Below, in pieces: positions 6,385 to 13,947 of a stretch of DNA of 34,216 bases. Each line of letters begins with the position of its first letter. Position 1 is the stretch's first letter. The DNA is taken from NCBI GenBank assembly GCA_041742255.1, contig JBGSIZ010000035.1, positions 1 through 34,216 of the forward strand, written 5' to 3'. This DNA is from JBGSIZ01 sp041742255 (GTDB taxonomy: Bacteria > Pseudomonadota > Alphaproteobacteria > Rhodobacterales > Rhodobacteraceae). The position numbers were made by a program, and so were the translations under genes. The notes under the pieces were generated by a model. The model was not told where the DNA came from and made no database searches. It saw only the letters and a program-made list of their open reading frames with translations.

Positions 6385-6669
6385 CCCAGCGGCAAGTTGT
6401 GCACGGGTTCACAAAGGCGTTACAAAATCTTAACAATTGTCCTGATTTTTCAATCCCTTGTCAGGCGGAAAACTTTTAATCGTTCAAAATCAACGGGTTA
6501 AAAATGTGCCTAAATTTTGGGCATTTCGACGAAGGGGCCGTAAAACAACGGAAATTTCGGCCCACTCAGAAAAAACCCACGGAGTTATCCACAGATTTGG
6601 TGGATGCCTTTTCTCTTGTCCTTGCCCTGATAGCATGGAACCGGAACCACAGAATCAAGGGCCGCTGAT
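6385..6669 (+). other. AT-rich intergenic region upstream of uvrC
   Basis: This 285-bp gap holds no gene I would defend. By hand count 6421-6600 contains 72 G or C in 180 bases (40%), far below its surroundings, and 6421-6480 has only 19 in 60. It carries a perfect DnaA box (6585-6593), a near match on the other strand at about 6505-6513 and several TTAA and A/T runs. It must include the uvrC promoter; an additional replication or DnaA-control function is possible but unproven. Confidence 0.5.
6585..6593 (+). promoter_or_regulatory. Perfect DnaA box
   Basis: TTATCCACA matches the consensus DnaA-binding 9-mer exactly. It lies 77 nt before the uvrC start within the AT-rich gap. A degenerate second copy, TGTGCCTAA, is at about 6505-6513 with one mismatch to the reverse consensus. 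One box alone can occur by chance in 34 kb. Confidence 0.5.
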
Positions 6670-8556
6670 GTGACTGACCCGACCGACACAGACGCCACAG
6701 ATACCATTGACCCGGTCACCGGATATGCCTGTATTCAGGCCTATTTGCGGACGCTGGATGCGTCGCCGGGTGTTTACCGCATGTTAGATGCCGAAAGCCG
6801 GGTCTTGTATGTGGGCAAGGCCCGCAATCTGCGCGCCCGTGTGTCGAATTATTCCCGCCCCGGCGACCATTCCGGCCGGATCGCCCGGATGATTTCCGAA
6901 ACCGCCAGCATGATGTTTCTGACCACCCGGACCGAAACCGAGGCGTTGTTGTTGGAACAGAACCTGATCAAGCAGTTGAAGCCCAAATACAACGTGCTGC
7001 TGCGGGATGACAAATCGTTCCCCAATATCCTGTTGAGCCGCGAGCACGCCTTTCCTCAGATCAAGAAGCACCGGGGTGCCAAGAAGGAAAAGGGCGAGTA
7101 TTACGGCCCGTTTGCCAGTGTGGGCGCCGTCAACCGGACCTTGAATCAGTTGCAAAAGGTGTTTTTGCTGCGCAATTGCACCGACAGTCAGTTCGTGTCC
7201 CGCACCCGTCCGTGCCTGTTGTATCAGATAAAACGCTGTTCCGCCCCTTGCGTGGGCTATGTCACCGATGCCGATTATGCCCGCGCCGTTGCCGATGCCG
7301 CCCAGTTTCTGGCCGGCAAGACCACCGCCATCCAGGAAACCCTTGCCGTTCAGATGGCGCAGGCCGCGCAGGATATGGAGTATGAGCGCGCCGCCGCCTT
7401 GCGCGACCGAATCAAGGCCCTGACCCAAGTGCAGACCGCCCAAGGCATCAACCCCCGTGGCGTCCCCGAGGCTGACATCATCGCCTTGCATACCGATGGC
7501 GGCCAGGCCTGCGTGCAGGTGTTTTTCATCCGCGCCAATCAGAATTGGGGCAACCACGATTATTACCCCCGCATCAGCGGCGAAGAGGACCTGTCCGAAG
7601 TGATGGAAGCCTTTGTTGGGCAGTTCTATTCCGACCGCGAGCCCCCCCGGATGCTGTTGTTGTCCCATGGGTTGGACAACGAGGACCTGATGACCGCCGC
7701 CTTGACCGAAAAGGCCGGGCGCAAGGTTGAGATTTTGATCCCCCAACGCGGTGAAAAGGCCGAATTGGTGTCCGGTGCCCAACGCAATGCCAAGGAAAGT
7801 CTGGCCCGGAAAATGTCCGAAACCGCCACCCAAGGCAAATTGTTGCGCGGTTTGGCCGAAGCGTTTGATCTGGACGCCCCGCCGCAGCGCGTCGAGGTTT
7901 TTGACAACAGCCATATCCAAGGCACCAATGCCGTGGGTGCCATGATTGTCGCCGGTCCCGATGGGTTCATCAAAAGCCAGTATCGCAAGTTCAATATCAA
8001 GTCCGCCGCCGGTGCCAATTCTGACGACTTTGGCATGATGAAAGAGGTCATGACCCGGAGGTTCGAACGTCTGATCAAAGAGGACCCCGACCGCACCAGT
8101 GGCACATGGCCCGATCTGTTGCTGATTGACGGCGGTGCCGGGCAGGTGAGCGCCGTGCAGGAAATTCTGGACGAGTTGGGCATCGACGATGTTCCGATGG
8201 TGGGTGTCGCCAAAGGCGTGGACCGCGATCAGGGCAAAGAGGAGTTTTACCGCACCGGCCAACCCGTGTTTGCCCTGCAGCGCAATGACCCCGTGTTGTA
8301 TTTCATCCAGCGCATGCGTGACGAGGCCCACCGGTTTGTCATTGGCACCCACCGCGCCAAACGGTCCAAGGCCATTGGCGTCACCCCGCTGGACGATGTG
8401 CCCGGCGTGGGGGCCACCCGCAAGCGCGCTCTGCTCGCCCATTTCGGCAGTGCCAAGGCCGTGAGCCGCGCCAACCTTGCCGATCTGTTGGCTGTCGATG
8501 GCATTTCGGACAGTCTGGCCGAGACGATCTATGCCTATTTCCATGAAAAGGGATGA
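6670..8556 (+). CDS. uvrC: Excinuclease ABC subunit C
   Basis: This 628-residue protein is UvrC, which makes both incisions around a lesion in nucleotide excision repair after UvrA2B has loaded. Domains in order: GIY-YIG nuclease (GVY at 34-36, YVGKARNLR at 47-55) for the 3' cut; a Cys-rich segment (CLLYQIKRCSAPCVGY); the UvrB-binding UVR motif (EYERAAALRDRIKAL, about 238-252); the RNase-H-like nuclease for the 5' cut (VFDNSHIQGTNAVGAMI and LLIDGGAGQ); and C-terminal helix-hairpin-helix motifs (DVPGVGATRKRALL). The start is GTG 6670, giving an acidic Thr/Asp-rich leader. Length is normal for the family. Confidence 0.97.
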   Translation: MTDPTDTDATDTIDPVTGYACIQAYLRTLDASPGVYRMLDAESRVLYVGKARNLRARVSNYSRPGDHSGRIARMISETASMMFLTTRTETEALLLEQNLIKQLKPKYNVLLRDDKSFPNILLSREHAFPQIKKHRGAKKEKGEYYGPFASVGAVNRTLNQLQKVFLLRNCTDSQFVSRTRPCLLYQIKRCSAPCVGYVTDADYARAVADAAQFLAGKTTAIQETLAVQMAQAAQDMEYERAAALRDRIKALTQVQTAQGINPRGVPEADIIALHTDGGQACVQVFFIRANQNWGNHDYYPRISGEEDLSEVMEAFVGQFYSDREPPRMLLLSHGLDNEDLMTAALTEKAGRKVEILIPQRGEKAELVSGAQRNAKESLARKMSETATQGKLLRGLAEAFDLDAPPQRVEVFDNSHIQGTNAVGAMIVAGPDGFIKSQYRKFNIKSAAGANSDDFGMMKEVMTRRFERLIKEDPDRTSGTWPDLLLIDGGAGQVSAVQEILDELGIDDVPMVGVAKGVDRDQGKEEFYRTGQPVFALQRNDPVLYFIQRMRDEAHRFVIGTHRAKRSKAIGVTPLDDVPGVGATRKRALLAHFGSAKAVSRANLADLLAVDGISDSLAETIYAYFHEKG

Positions 8557-8560
8557 TCTG

Positions 8561-8848
8561 GTGACCGAGGAAGAGGCCAAACATGCCATTCTGACCCGAT
8601 TGCGCGATCGTGGCGGCATCGTTCTGGCTGGCAACAAGGAAAGTTGGTCCGAGATCCGCTGGACCGCACAGGGATGGCACCGCGAGGATGGTGATACGTT
8701 GAGCGGCGACAGCACCGTTTGCCCCGTCACCGACGAGGACGTGCTGGCCGGTGCCCGCGCCCGCGTCAGCGAACTCGCCCGGTATGTGTATGAAACCCCG
8801 GTCCCCTCGACATGGGCCGAGGTTTTGGACCAACTGCCCCATGTGTGA
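8561..8848 (+). CDS. Small conserved-type protein of unknown function
   Basis: This 95-residue acidic soluble protein begins VTEEEAKHAILTRLRDRGG and contains GNKESWSEIRWT and a C-terminal helix (TWAEVLDQLPHV). No known family was recognised and there is no signal peptide or membrane segment. The GTG at 8561 is preferred because AAGGG at about 8548-8552 lies 8 nt before it; an in-frame ATG at 8543 would overlap the uvrC end by 14 nt and is the alternative. It sits between uvrC and pgsA, and codon use looks like its neighbours, so it is probably real and cotranscribed with uvrC. Confidence 0.75.
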   Translation: MTEEEAKHAILTRLRDRGGIVLAGNKESWSEIRWTAQGWHREDGDTLSGDSTVCPVTDEDVLAGARARVSELARYVYETPVPSTWAEVLDQLPHV

Positions 8849-8899
8849 CGATTGCCAACGCAACTGGCAAAGCCTGATGCGACCCGCTAGGGTTGCCCC

Positions 8900-9565
8900 A
8901 TGACATGGAACCTGCCCAATATCCTGACTGTATTACGGATGATCGCCGCCCCCGGCCTTGCCGTGATGTTTTTGTATTTCGTGCGCCCCTGGGCCGATTG
9001 GTTTGCATTGATCCTGTTTGTGACCGCTGCCGTCACCGATTGGTTTGACGGATACCTCGCCCGGACGTGGAAACAGGAAAGCCGGTTTGGCGCGATGTTG
9101 GACCCGATCGCCGACAAGGCCATGGTTATCATCGCCTTGCTGGTCATTGTCGGATATTCGTCCATGTCGCCCTGGTTGGTGTTGCCCGCCACAATGATCG
9201 TGTTTCGCGAAGTGTTCGTGAGCGGGTTGCGCGAGTTTCTGGGGGCCGAGGCCAAGTTGCTGAAGGTGACCAAGCTGGCCAAGTGGAAAACCACCGCCCA
9301 GATGGTCGCCATCGCTGTCTTGTTCAGTCAGGAGATTTTCCTGCATCACCTGCTGGATCGGTCGTTTGGCATGGACCGCACCCTTGTCGCCGATATCCTG
9401 TCTGGCGTTGTTCCGGACGAGGTCGGATTGCGGTGGTTGAACGATGCCTGGATCTGGACGGGCCGCGTCGGTCTGACGTTGTTGTGGATTGCCGCCGCGC
9501 TGACGTTCATCACGGGTTGGGATTACTTCCGCAAATCTCTGCCGTTTCTGAGGGACCCCGGATGA
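8900..9565 (+). CDS. pgsA: CDP-diacylglycerol-glycerol-3-phosphate 3-phosphatidyltransferase
   Basis: This 221-residue inner-membrane enzyme makes phosphatidylglycerol phosphate, the first committed step to phosphatidylglycerol and cardiolipin. The CDP-alcohol phosphotransferase signature is complete: Asp47, Asp50-Gly51, Ala54-Arg55, Gly64, Asp68 and Asp72 in the D-x2-DG-x2-AR-x8-G-x3-D-x3-D spacing. Hydrophobic helices precede and follow it. The protein starts MTWNLPNILTVLR, typical of PgsA. Its stop overlaps the moaD start (ATGA), coupling it to molybdopterin genes; the uvrC-pgsA-moaDE order suggests one transcript. Confidence 0.95.
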   Translation: MTWNLPNILTVLRMIAAPGLAVMFLYFVRPWADWFALILFVTAAVTDWFDGYLARTWKQESRFGAMLDPIADKAMVIIALLVIVGYSSMSPWLVLPATMIVFREVFVSGLREFLGAEAKLLKVTKLAKWKTTAQMVAIAVLFSQEIFLHHLLDRSFGMDRTLVADILSGVVPDEVGLRWLNDAWIWTGRVGLTLLWIAAALTFITGWDYFRKSLPFLRDPG

Positions 9566-9810
9566 TTGATGTTCTGTATTTCGCATGGGTCCGCGAACGG
9601 ATCGGACTGCCCCGCGAAACGGTCGAGACCACCGCCGCCACCGTCGCCCAGTTGATCGAAGAGTTGAAGGCCCGCGAGGAGCGCTATGCCTATGCGTTTT
9701 CGGATTTGCGCGCCCTGCGAGTGGCTGTTGACCAGACCCTGACCGAATTTGACGCCCCTTTGGCCGGGGCGCGCGAGGTTGCGTTTTTCCCACCCATGAC
9801 GGGCGGCTGA
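9562..9810 (+). CDS. moaD: Molybdopterin synthase small subunit
   Basis: This 82-residue ubiquitin-fold protein ends in Gly-Gly (MTGG), the C terminus that is thiocarboxylated and donates sulfur to cyclic pyranopterin monophosphate in molybdenum-cofactor synthesis. The beta-grasp core is visible (IDVLYFAWVRERIGLPRE at the start, EVAFFPPMTGG at the end). The ATG at 9562 overlaps the pgsA stop and the TGA at 9808-9810 overlaps the moaE ATG, so translation of the three genes is likely coupled. Confidence 0.95.
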   Translation: MIDVLYFAWVRERIGLPRETVETTAATVAQLIEELKAREERYAYAFSDLRALRVAVDQTLTEFDAPLAGAREVAFFPPMTGG

Positions 9811-10274
9811 TGGCCGTTCGTGTGCAGATGGCCCCGTTTGATGCCGGGGCAGAGTTGACCGCCTTCACCCATGGTGCCGCCGGTGCCGGTGCCATTGTCA
9901 GTTTCACCGGCGTTGTCCGCGATGTGGCCGGTGGTCTGACCGTGATGGAGATCGAACATTATCCCGGTATGACCGAAAAGGCGATTGTTGCCATGGTCGC
10001 CGACGCCTGCGCCCGTTGGGCGTTGACCGATGCCTTGGTCATCCATCGCTATGGCCCGTTGGCCCCCTGTGACCAGATCATGATGGTTTGCACCGCCAGC
10101 CCGCACCGCGCCGATGCGTTTGAGGCCGCTGCGTTCTTGATGGATTACCTGAAATCCCGCGCCCCGTTCTGGAAGCAAGAGGTGACCAGCGACGGTGCCG
10201 GATGGGTCGCCGCGACCGATGCGGATGAGGACGCGCTTAGCCGGTGGCAAGACCCGCGTGCGCAGGACAGGTGA
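9810..10274 (+). CDS. moaE: Molybdopterin synthase catalytic subunit
   Basis: This 154-residue protein is the large subunit of molybdopterin synthase, forming a heterotetramer with MoaD. Family landmarks are present: FTGVVRDVAGG, MEIEHYPGMTEKAI, HRYGPLAP and the substrate-site region SPHRADAFEAAAFLMDYLK followed by APFWKQE with the conserved lysines. Its last 38 nt overlap, tail to tail, the 3' end of tag on the minus strand, and the C-terminal tail (DALSRWQDPRAQDR) is the region involved. Confidence 0.95.
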   Translation: MAVRVQMAPFDAGAELTAFTHGAAGAGAIVSFTGVVRDVAGGLTVMEIEHYPGMTEKAIVAMVADACARWALTDALVIHRYGPLAPCDQIMMVCTASPHRADAFEAAAFLMDYLKSRAPFWKQEVTSDGAGWVAATDADEDALSRWQDPRAQDR

Positions 10275-10794
10275 CGATGTGGTCGTTGACCAGCCCGGTC
10301 GCCTGCATCCACGCATAGACGATTGTCGGCCCGCAGAATTTGAACCCCGCCTTTTTCAGGTCTTTTGACACCTGCACCGACAATGGCGTTTGCGCGGGGA
10401 TGTCCCCCATGGTGGCCCGGCGTGTTTGCAAGGGTTTGCCCCCGACATAGTTCCAGCAGAACGCCGAGAAATCCGGGATGTCCAGATAGGCCTGCGCGTT
10501 GGTGATCGTCGCCTCGATCTTGCCCCGGTGCCGGATGATGCCGGGGTCCGCCAGCAGCCGCGTTATGTCATCTGCCCCCCAGTTTGCGATGATGGCCGGG
10601 TCAAACCCGGCAAAGGCCGCCCGGAAATTGTCCCGCTTTTTCAAAATGGTGATCCACGACAGGCCCGCCTGAAACCCGTCCAGAACCAGTTTTTCCCACA
10701 AGGCCCGCCCATCGTATTCGGGCACGCCCCATTCGGTGTCGTGATAGTCCAGATAGATCTGGTCCGGCCCCGCCCAGCTGCATCGTTGTGACAT
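10237..10794 (-). CDS. tag: DNA-3-methyladenine glycosylase I
   Basis: This 185-residue base-excision enzyme removes 3-methyladenine from alkylated DNA. The zinc-snap ligands of E. coli Tag are matched by Cys5, His18, His172 and Cys176. GIIRHRGKI and FQAGLSWITILKKR are family blocks. At the position of E. coli Glu38, which contacts the flipped base, this protein has Asp39, a conservative change. A GGGGGA stretch lies just upstream of the ATG. The 3' end overlaps moaE by 38 bp in antisense; the last residues of Tag (CPAHAGLATG) are encoded there, so both proteins' tails constrain the same DNA. Confidence 0.95.
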   Translation of the reverse strand: MSQRCSWAGPDQIYLDYHDTEWGVPEYDGRALWEKLVLDGFQAGLSWITILKKRDNFRAAFAGFDPAIIANWGADDITRLLADPGIIRHRGKIEATITNAQAYLDIPDFSAFCWNYVGGKPLQTRRATMGDIPAQTPLSVQVSKDLKKAGFKFCGPTIVYAWMQATGLVNDHIVTCPAHAGLATG

Positions 10795-10943
10795 GGTTTT
10801 CCCCCGTGATGCCGTTGCGTGGCGTTGTCCCGCAAAACGTAGCCAATTCGAGGCAAAGTTGGAACCTTTACCCCGCCTTATCCAGTTCTGCGCATGGTTG
10901 CAGGGTGAGTGTGGAAATTGACGGGGAAAAAGGGGGCAGACAC

Positions 10944-11738
10944 ATGTTTGCTGCGCATGCGTTCGACAAGGAGCCGCCGAAGGATCCCCTTCAGGCCGCG
11001 ATGGACAGCCGCGACCGTGATGTTCTGACTATGGTGCGCAGCGCCTTGGCCGCCAATACAACCGCGCTTGCGTTTCAACCCGTGGTCGCGGCGCAAAATC
11101 AACAGCGGATCGCGTTCTACGAAGGGTTGATCCGGCTGAAGGATGGCGCAGGTCGGATCATTCCCGCCAGCCAGTTCATGGGGTCGATCGAGGACAGCGA
11201 TCTGGGCCGCGAGATTGATTGTGCCTCGCTGCGCCTTGGTCTGGCCACGTTGGCGCAGAACCCCCAACTGCGCCTGTCGATCAATATGTCCGCCCGGTCC
11301 ATCGGTGACGGCAAGTGGCGCGATGTGCTGGCGCGCGGGGTGCATGCCAATCCCGCGCTGGCCGCCCGTCTGATCCTTGAGATTTCCGAAAGTTCGGCGA
11401 TGACCCTGCACGAGGTCGTAGCCCGGTTCATGGCCGATATGCAGCCGTTGGGCGTGTCGTTCGCGCTGGATGATTTTGGCGGCGGGATGATTGCGTTTCG
11501 CCATCTCAAGGATTTCTTTTTCGACATGGTCAAGCTGGACCGCTGTTTCATCCGTGGCATCGAAGACGTGCCCGACAATCAGGTGATCGCCGAAGCGTTG
11601 ATCATGGTCGCCCGCCAGTTTGAGATGTTCGCCGTGGCCGAAGGCGTGGAAACCGTGGACGAGGCGAACATGATGCGGGGCCTTGGCGTGGATTGCCTGC
11701 AGGGCTATCTGTTTGGCGTGCCAAAGTTCACGTTTTGA
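10944..11738 (+). CDS. EAL-domain cyclic-di-GMP phosphodiesterase
   Basis: This 264-residue protein is nearly all EAL domain, which hydrolyses c-di-GMP to pGpG. The signature is Glu60-Gly-Leu instead of EAL, a tolerated variant. The other metal and catalytic residues are present: Asn114, Glu146, Asp176-Asp177 (DDFGGG), Lys197, Glu233 (AEGVE) and Gln253 (LQGYLFG). It has no PAS, GGDEF or membrane segment, only a 40-residue leader, so it is probably cytosolic and active. The ATG at 10944 follows AGGGGG at 10931-10936; a GTG at 10907 is a weaker alternative. It is monocistronic by spacing. Confidence 0.9.
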   Translation: MFAAHAFDKEPPKDPLQAAMDSRDRDVLTMVRSALAANTTALAFQPVVAAQNQQRIAFYEGLIRLKDGAGRIIPASQFMGSIEDSDLGREIDCASLRLGLATLAQNPQLRLSINMSARSIGDGKWRDVLARGVHANPALAARLILEISESSAMTLHEVVARFMADMQPLGVSFALDDFGGGMIAFRHLKDFFFDMVKLDRCFIRGIEDVPDNQVIAEALIMVARQFEMFAVAEGVETVDEANMMRGLGVDCLQGYLFGVPKFTF

Positions 11739-11894
11739 CCCGGTCCGATTGCCATTGATCCGCCCAATAACGGATTGCGACCCGGTCCCTGACCCCCTAA
11801 GACTTGACCAACTGCGGGTTGGGGGCCCGACCGTTTGCGTTGTCGCGGCACCTCCCCCTCCCTGCGAATGGATCAGCATCGTAAGGAGTCTGTC

Positions 11895-13070
11895 ATGACC
11901 AACGTCGTTATTGTTTCTGCTGCCCGGACTGCCGTGGGCAGTTTCATGGGCGCGTTTGCCAATACCCCCGCCCATGATATGGGGGCCGCCGTTCTGGCCG
12001 AGGTCGTGGCCCGCGCGGGCATCGACAAGGCCGAAGTGAGCGAGACTATCCTTGGTCAGGTGTTGACCGCCGCACAGGGTCAGAACCCCGCCCGGCAGGC
12101 CCATATCAACGCCGGATTGCCGATTGAATCCGCCGCATGGAGCATCAATCAGGTGTGTGGGTCCGGGTTGCGCGCCGTCGCACTTGCCGCCCAGCATATC
12201 CAGTTGGGCGATGCGTCCATCGTGGCTGCGGGCGGGCAGGAAAACATGTCCTTGTCCCCCCATGCCGCCCACCTGCGCGCGGGCGTCAAGATGGGCGATG
12301 TGTCCTATATTGATACGATGATCCGCGACGGTCTTTGGGACGCCTTTAACGGCTACCACATGGGCCAAACCGCCGAAAACGTCGCCGCACAGTGGCAGAT
12401 TTCCCGCGATATGCAGGATGCCTTGGCCGTGGCCAGCCAGAACAAGGCCGAAGCCGCCCGCGCTGCGGGCCGGTTTGTGGATGAAATTGTTCCCTTTGTC
12501 GTCAAGTCCCGCAAGGGCGATATCACCGTCGATGCCGATGAATACATCAAGGCAGGCACCACGCTGGATGCTATTGCCAAGCTTCGCCCGGCCTTTATCA
12601 AGGACGGCACCGTGACGGCCGCAAACGCATCGGGCCTGAACGACGGGGCCGCCGCCACGTTGTTGATGTCTGCCGCCGAGGCCGAACGCCGGGGCATCGA
12701 ACCCTTGGCCCGGATCGCGTCCTATGCCACCGCAGGGCTTGACCCGTCGATCATGGGCGTGGGCCCGGTGATGGCGTCGCGCAAGGCGTTGGAAAAGGCC
12801 GGTTGGAAAGTGTCCGATCTGGATCTGGTCGAGGCGAACGAAGCCTTTGCCGCCCAAGCCTGTGCCGTGAACAAGGATATGGGTTGGGACCCGGCGATCG
12901 TGAACGTGAACGGCGGCGCCATCGCTATCGGCCACCCGATTGGCGCGTCGGGAGCCCGCATCCTGAACACATTGTTGTTCGAGATGAAGCGTCGGGGTGC
13001 CAAGCGCGGCCTTGCCACGTTGTGCATTGGTGGCGGCATGGGTGTTGCCCTGTGCGTTGAGCGGCCCTGA
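11895..13070 (+). CDS. phaA: Acetyl-CoA C-acetyltransferase (beta-ketothiolase)
   Basis: This 391-residue thiolase condenses two acetyl-CoA to acetoacetyl-CoA, the first step of polyhydroxybutyrate synthesis. Catalytic residues are all visible: Cys88 (QVCGSGLRAV), His347 (GHPIGASGAR) and Cys377 (LCIGGGMGVAL), in the standard thiolase positions. ATG 11895 is preceded by TAAGGAG at 11882-11888. The gene phaB follows after 95 nt with an intervening hairpin. It could also serve acetoacetyl-CoA metabolism more generally, but the neighbour makes the PHB role likely. Confidence 0.95.
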   Translation: MTNVVIVSAARTAVGSFMGAFANTPAHDMGAAVLAEVVARAGIDKAEVSETILGQVLTAAQGQNPARQAHINAGLPIESAAWSINQVCGSGLRAVALAAQHIQLGDASIVAAGGQENMSLSPHAAHLRAGVKMGDVSYIDTMIRDGLWDAFNGYHMGQTAENVAAQWQISRDMQDALAVASQNKAEAARAAGRFVDEIVPFVVKSRKGDITVDADEYIKAGTTLDAIAKLRPAFIKDGTVTAANASGLNDGAAATLLMSAAEAERRGIEPLARIASYATAGLDPSIMGVGPVMASRKALEKAGWKVSDLDLVEANEAFAAQACAVNKDMGWDPAIVNVNGGAIAIGHPIGASGARILNTLLFEMKRRGAKRGLATLCIGGGMGVALCVERP

Positions 13071-13082
13071 TTTTGGGTAGGG

Positions 13083-13126
13083 CCGGGTGCCTTGCGCAAT
13101 AATGTTGCGTGTGGCGCCCGGTCTTT
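13083..13126 (+). terminator. Stem-loop between phaA and phaB
   Basis: CCGGGTGCC (13083-13091) pairs with GGCGCCCGG (13113-13121), with inner complementarity between TTGCGCAA and TTGCG. The stem is followed by TCTTTATAA, a weak T-run. It may terminate or attenuate phaA transcripts, giving unequal phaA and phaB levels, or stabilise the upstream mRNA. Confidence 0.5.
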
Positions 13127-13165
13127 ATAAGTTGATTTCATGGAGCTTTTGAGGAGGAGAACGCC

Positions 13166-13891
13166 ATGTCCCGTGTCGCGCTTGTTACTGGAGGGTCCCG
13201 GGGTATCGGGGCAGCTATTTCTATCGCCTTGAAGGATGCGGGGTATACTGTCGCCGCCAATTATGCCGGCAATGACGAGGCCGCTGCGGCGTTTTCCGCC
13301 GCCACCGGCATCAAGACCTATAAATGGTCGGTGGCCGAGTATGACGCCTGCGCCGCAGGGATTGCACAGGTCGAGGCCGATCTGGGCCCGGTCGATATTC
13401 TTGTGAACAATGCGGGCATCACCCGCGACGCCATGTTCCACAAGATGACCCCGCAGATGTGGAAAGAGGTCATCGACACCAACCTGTCGGGCGTGTTCAA
13501 CATGACCCACCCTGTCTGGACTGGGATGCGTGACCGCAAGTTTGGCCGCGTGATCAACATTTCGTCCATCAACGGTCAAAAGGGCCAAGCCGGACAGGCG
13601 AATTATTCCGCCGCCAAGGCCGGCGATCTGGGCATGACCAAGGCGTTGGCCCAAGAAGGTGCCCGCGCGGGTATCACCGTGAACGCCATCTGCCCCGGCT
13701 ATATCGGCACCGAAATGGTGCGCGCCATTGATGAAAAGGTTCTGAACGAACGCATCATCCCGCAAATTCCCGTGGGCCGCCTTGGCGAACCCGAAGAAAT
13801 TGCCCGGATCGTGACGTTTCTGGCCAGCGATGACGCAGGCTTCATCACCGGGTCAACGATCAGTGCGAATGGCGGCCAGTTCGTCGTATAA
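13166..13891 (+). CDS. phaB: Acetoacetyl-CoA reductase
   Basis: This 241-residue SDR reduces acetoacetyl-CoA to (R)-3-hydroxybutyryl-CoA with NADPH, the second step of PHB synthesis. TGGSRGIG is at residues 8-15, NNAG at 81-84, and the catalytic Ser134, Tyr147 and Lys151 have regular spacing. NGQKGQAGQANYSAAKAG is a strong PhaB mark. ATG 13166 is preceded by GAGGAGGAG. The final TISANGGQFVV is typical of PhaB. The PHA synthase gene is not in the window, which is common in this group. Confidence 0.95.
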   Translation: MSRVALVTGGSRGIGAAISIALKDAGYTVAANYAGNDEAAAAFSAATGIKTYKWSVAEYDACAAGIAQVEADLGPVDILVNNAGITRDAMFHKMTPQMWKEVIDTNLSGVFNMTHPVWTGMRDRKFGRVINISSINGQKGQAGQANYSAAKAGDLGMTKALAQEGARAGITVNAICPGYIGTEMVRAIDEKVLNERIIPQIPVGRLGEPEEIARIVTFLASDDAGFITGSTISANGGQFVV

Positions 13892-13899
13892 ACCAGCGG

Positions 13900-13928
13900 C
13901 GGGTCGGGCGCATTTGCGGCCCGGCCCG
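13900..13928 (+). terminator. GC-rich stem-loop after phaB
   Basis: CGGGTCGGGC (13900-13909) pairs with GCCCGGCCCG (13919-13928), ten pairs including one G-T wobble, with a 9-nt loop. It begins 8 nt after the phaB stop. No T-run follows, so termination efficiency is uncertain. Confidence 0.5.
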
Positions 13929-13947
13929 TGAAGTAGTGGAATAGGAT

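Noticed and set aside
6458..6673. A 71-codon frame in the AT-rich gap before uvrC.
   Set aside because: No ribosome site or family resemblance; it merely ends at the uvrC start and lies in what appears to be a regulatory region.
6784..8730. A 648-codon open frame on the minus strand across uvrC.
   Set aside because: It is a GC-driven antisense frame; uvrC has all its domains on the plus strand.
10878..12935. A 685-codon open frame on the minus strand.
   Set aside because: It lies antisense to the EAL protein and phaA; composition is His/Gly/Arg-rich and shows no motif.
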